From: Leptolyngbya sp. SIO4C1 | GTDB lineage: Bacteria > Cyanobacteriota > Cyanobacteriia > Phormidesmidales > Phormidesmidaceae | Reading direction: 5' to 3' | DNA length: 5,459 bases | NCBI GenBank assembly: GCA_010671975.1 | Contig: JAAHIA010000343.1 | Coordinates: 1-5,459, forward strand | Shown here: positions 4,700 to 5,459 of the stretch, piece by piece | Layout: every line of letters starts with the position of its first letter | How positions within the stretch are numbered: the first letter of the stretch is position 1 | Made by a program: the position numbers and the translations under genes | Notes under the pieces: generated by a model | Told to the model about the DNA's origin: nothing | Seen by the model: only the letters and a program-made list of their open reading frames with translations | Database searches by the model: none

Positions 4700-5459
4700 T
4701 ACGGCGCTTCTGTTTGATCGTCAATCAGCGCATCGTCATCCAAGAAAGCGGACGGCAGCGACGAATTCTGGCGTGAGGCACCGTCTTCTCCGGTGGCGGG
4801 TGAATTGCCGCCAACGACATCTTCACCAGCAAACAGATCGAGCCCGCCTTCACGATCATAAACGCGGGCCGTTCGGTCGTCTAAGACCATGTTTTGCAAG
4901 GCCAAATCGTCATCTAGGAAAGCGTTTTCAAAGGCCGGATCGATTTCTGCTGCCGTGGGCTCCTCATAGGCATTAAAGCCAGTACCAGCCGGAATCAAGC
5001 GGCCAATAATCACGTTTTCCTTCAGCCCTCGCAGCCAGTCGGACTTACCTTCGATAGCGGCCTCTGTTAAGACGCGGGTTGTCTCCTGGAAGCTAGCTGC
5101 TGAAATGAAACTATCCGTATTCAGCGACGCCTTCGTGATCCCGAGCAGAACGGGCGTGTACTCAGCCGGCGCGCCGCCGGTAATCGACATGGCCTCGTTC
5201 ACCTGCTCGATCTGACGAATTTCAACCAGTTCGCCCGGGAGCATCGTGGTGTCCCCACCGTCATCAACGCGAGCTTTAGAGGTCATCTGGCGCACGATGA
5301 CTTCGATGTGCTTGTCAGAAATATCGATGCCCTGCGACTGATAAACCGACTGCACTTCAATGACGAGGAAAGTCTGCACCTGCTCTAGGCTCAGCATCGC
5401 TGCCTCATGCGAGCCCTTGGACTCGCGGTGATATTTGAAGAAAATCTCCAAAATCTGGA
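4699..5459 (-). CDS. rpoC2: RNA polymerase subunit beta-prime (RpoC2), C-terminal part
   Basis: This is the 3' end of rpoC2; the reading frame stays open to the right edge, so the gene begins outside the window and 252 residues are visible. In cyanobacteria the bacterial beta-prime subunit is split into RpoC1 (gamma) and RpoC2; RpoC2 carries the C-terminal half, including the trigger loop and jaw. The visible part shows near-invariant segments: VQSVYQSQGIDISDKHIEVI, VRQMTSKARVDDGGDTT, LPGELVE, GGAPAEYTPVLLGITKASLN, TDSFISAASFQETTRVLTEA and GLKENVIIGRLIPAGTGF. After this core comes an acidic, variable tail of about 90 residues with two AFLDDD motifs (codons at 4906-4923 and 4732-4749). The apparent start at 5451 is an internal TTG (Leu) codon, not a start. 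The gene is expected downstream of rpoB and rpoC1. Its transcription ends at the shared terminator at 4625-4651. Confidence 0.97.
   Translation of the reverse strand, partial: QILEIFFKYHRESKGSHEAAMLSLEQVQTFLVIEVQSVYQSQGIDISDKHIEVIVRQMTSKARVDDGGDTTMLPGELVEIRQIEQVNEAMSITGGAPAEYTPVLLGITKASLNTDSFISAASFQETTRVLTEAAIEGKSDWLRGLKENVIIGRLIPAGTGFNAYEEPTAAEIDPAFENAFLDDDLALQNMVLDDRTARVYDREGGLDLFAGEDVVGGNSPATGEDGASRQNSSLPSAFLDDDALIDDQTEAP

Noticed and set aside
4773..4976. 67-codon plus-strand frame opposite the rpoC2 tail
   Set aside because: The Arg/His-rich translation is the shadow of acidic codons on the other strand.
5449..5451. Start of a separate 250-residue gene at 5451
   Set aside because: The codon is TTG inside rpoC2; the frame continues upstream to the window edge and the sequence is internal to the conserved RpoC2 C-terminus.

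Overview
The window comes from a cyanobacterium. Three independent signs point there. (1) The minus-strand gene at the right edge is the C-terminal part of RpoC2, the split beta-prime RNA polymerase subunit found in cyanobacteria and plastids. (2) The FtsZ has a long N-terminal extension and the DIPEFLQRRR-type tail of cyanobacterial FtsZ. (3) Five perfect copies of the octamer GCGATCGC (HIP1) occur in under 5.5 kb, all inside genes, where about 0.08 would be expected in random sequence. The DNA is moderately GC-rich by eye and the genes mostly lack strong Shine-Dalgarno sequences. A filamentous or unicellular non-marine lineage (Leptolyngbya-like) is a guess only.

Layout, left to right. Positions 1-107 hold a probable ftsZ promoter and leader. 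On the plus strand, ftsZ (108-1442) is followed after 3 nt by thiD (1446-2285), which makes HMP-pyrophosphate for thiamine synthesis. thiD converges, with only 2 nt between stop codons, on a minus-strand CsoR/RcnR-family metal regulator (2288-2680) that carries the His-Cys-His-Cys ligand set of the cyanobacterial nickel sensor InrS. Upstream of the regulator, 44 nt away on the same strand, is a small membrane-anchored or lipoprotein thioredoxin-fold protein (2725-3183). It resembles the thioredoxin part of cyanobacterial VKOR fusions, but its active site reads CPYG instead of CPxC. A divergent intergenic region of about 200 bp separates this pair from a plus-strand HtrA/Deg serine protease (3390-4571) with a signal peptide and one PDZ domain. 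That region holds candidate promoters for both sides and a prominent inverted repeat. htrA and rpoC2 converge on a perfect 12-bp hairpin with T-tracts on both strands, probably a shared bidirectional terminator. rpoC2 (4699 to beyond 5459) runs off the window.

Most of the window is core chromosome: cell division, cofactor synthesis, envelope proteolysis and transcription. No mobile element, CRISPR array, tRNA or rRNA was seen. No clearly new system is evident. The most unusual part is the middle: a one-cysteine thioredoxin-like exported protein paired with an InrS-like sensor that has no metal exporter beside it, next to a 34-bp inverted repeat around a C-tract at the htrA promoter. Whether these are functionally connected is inference.
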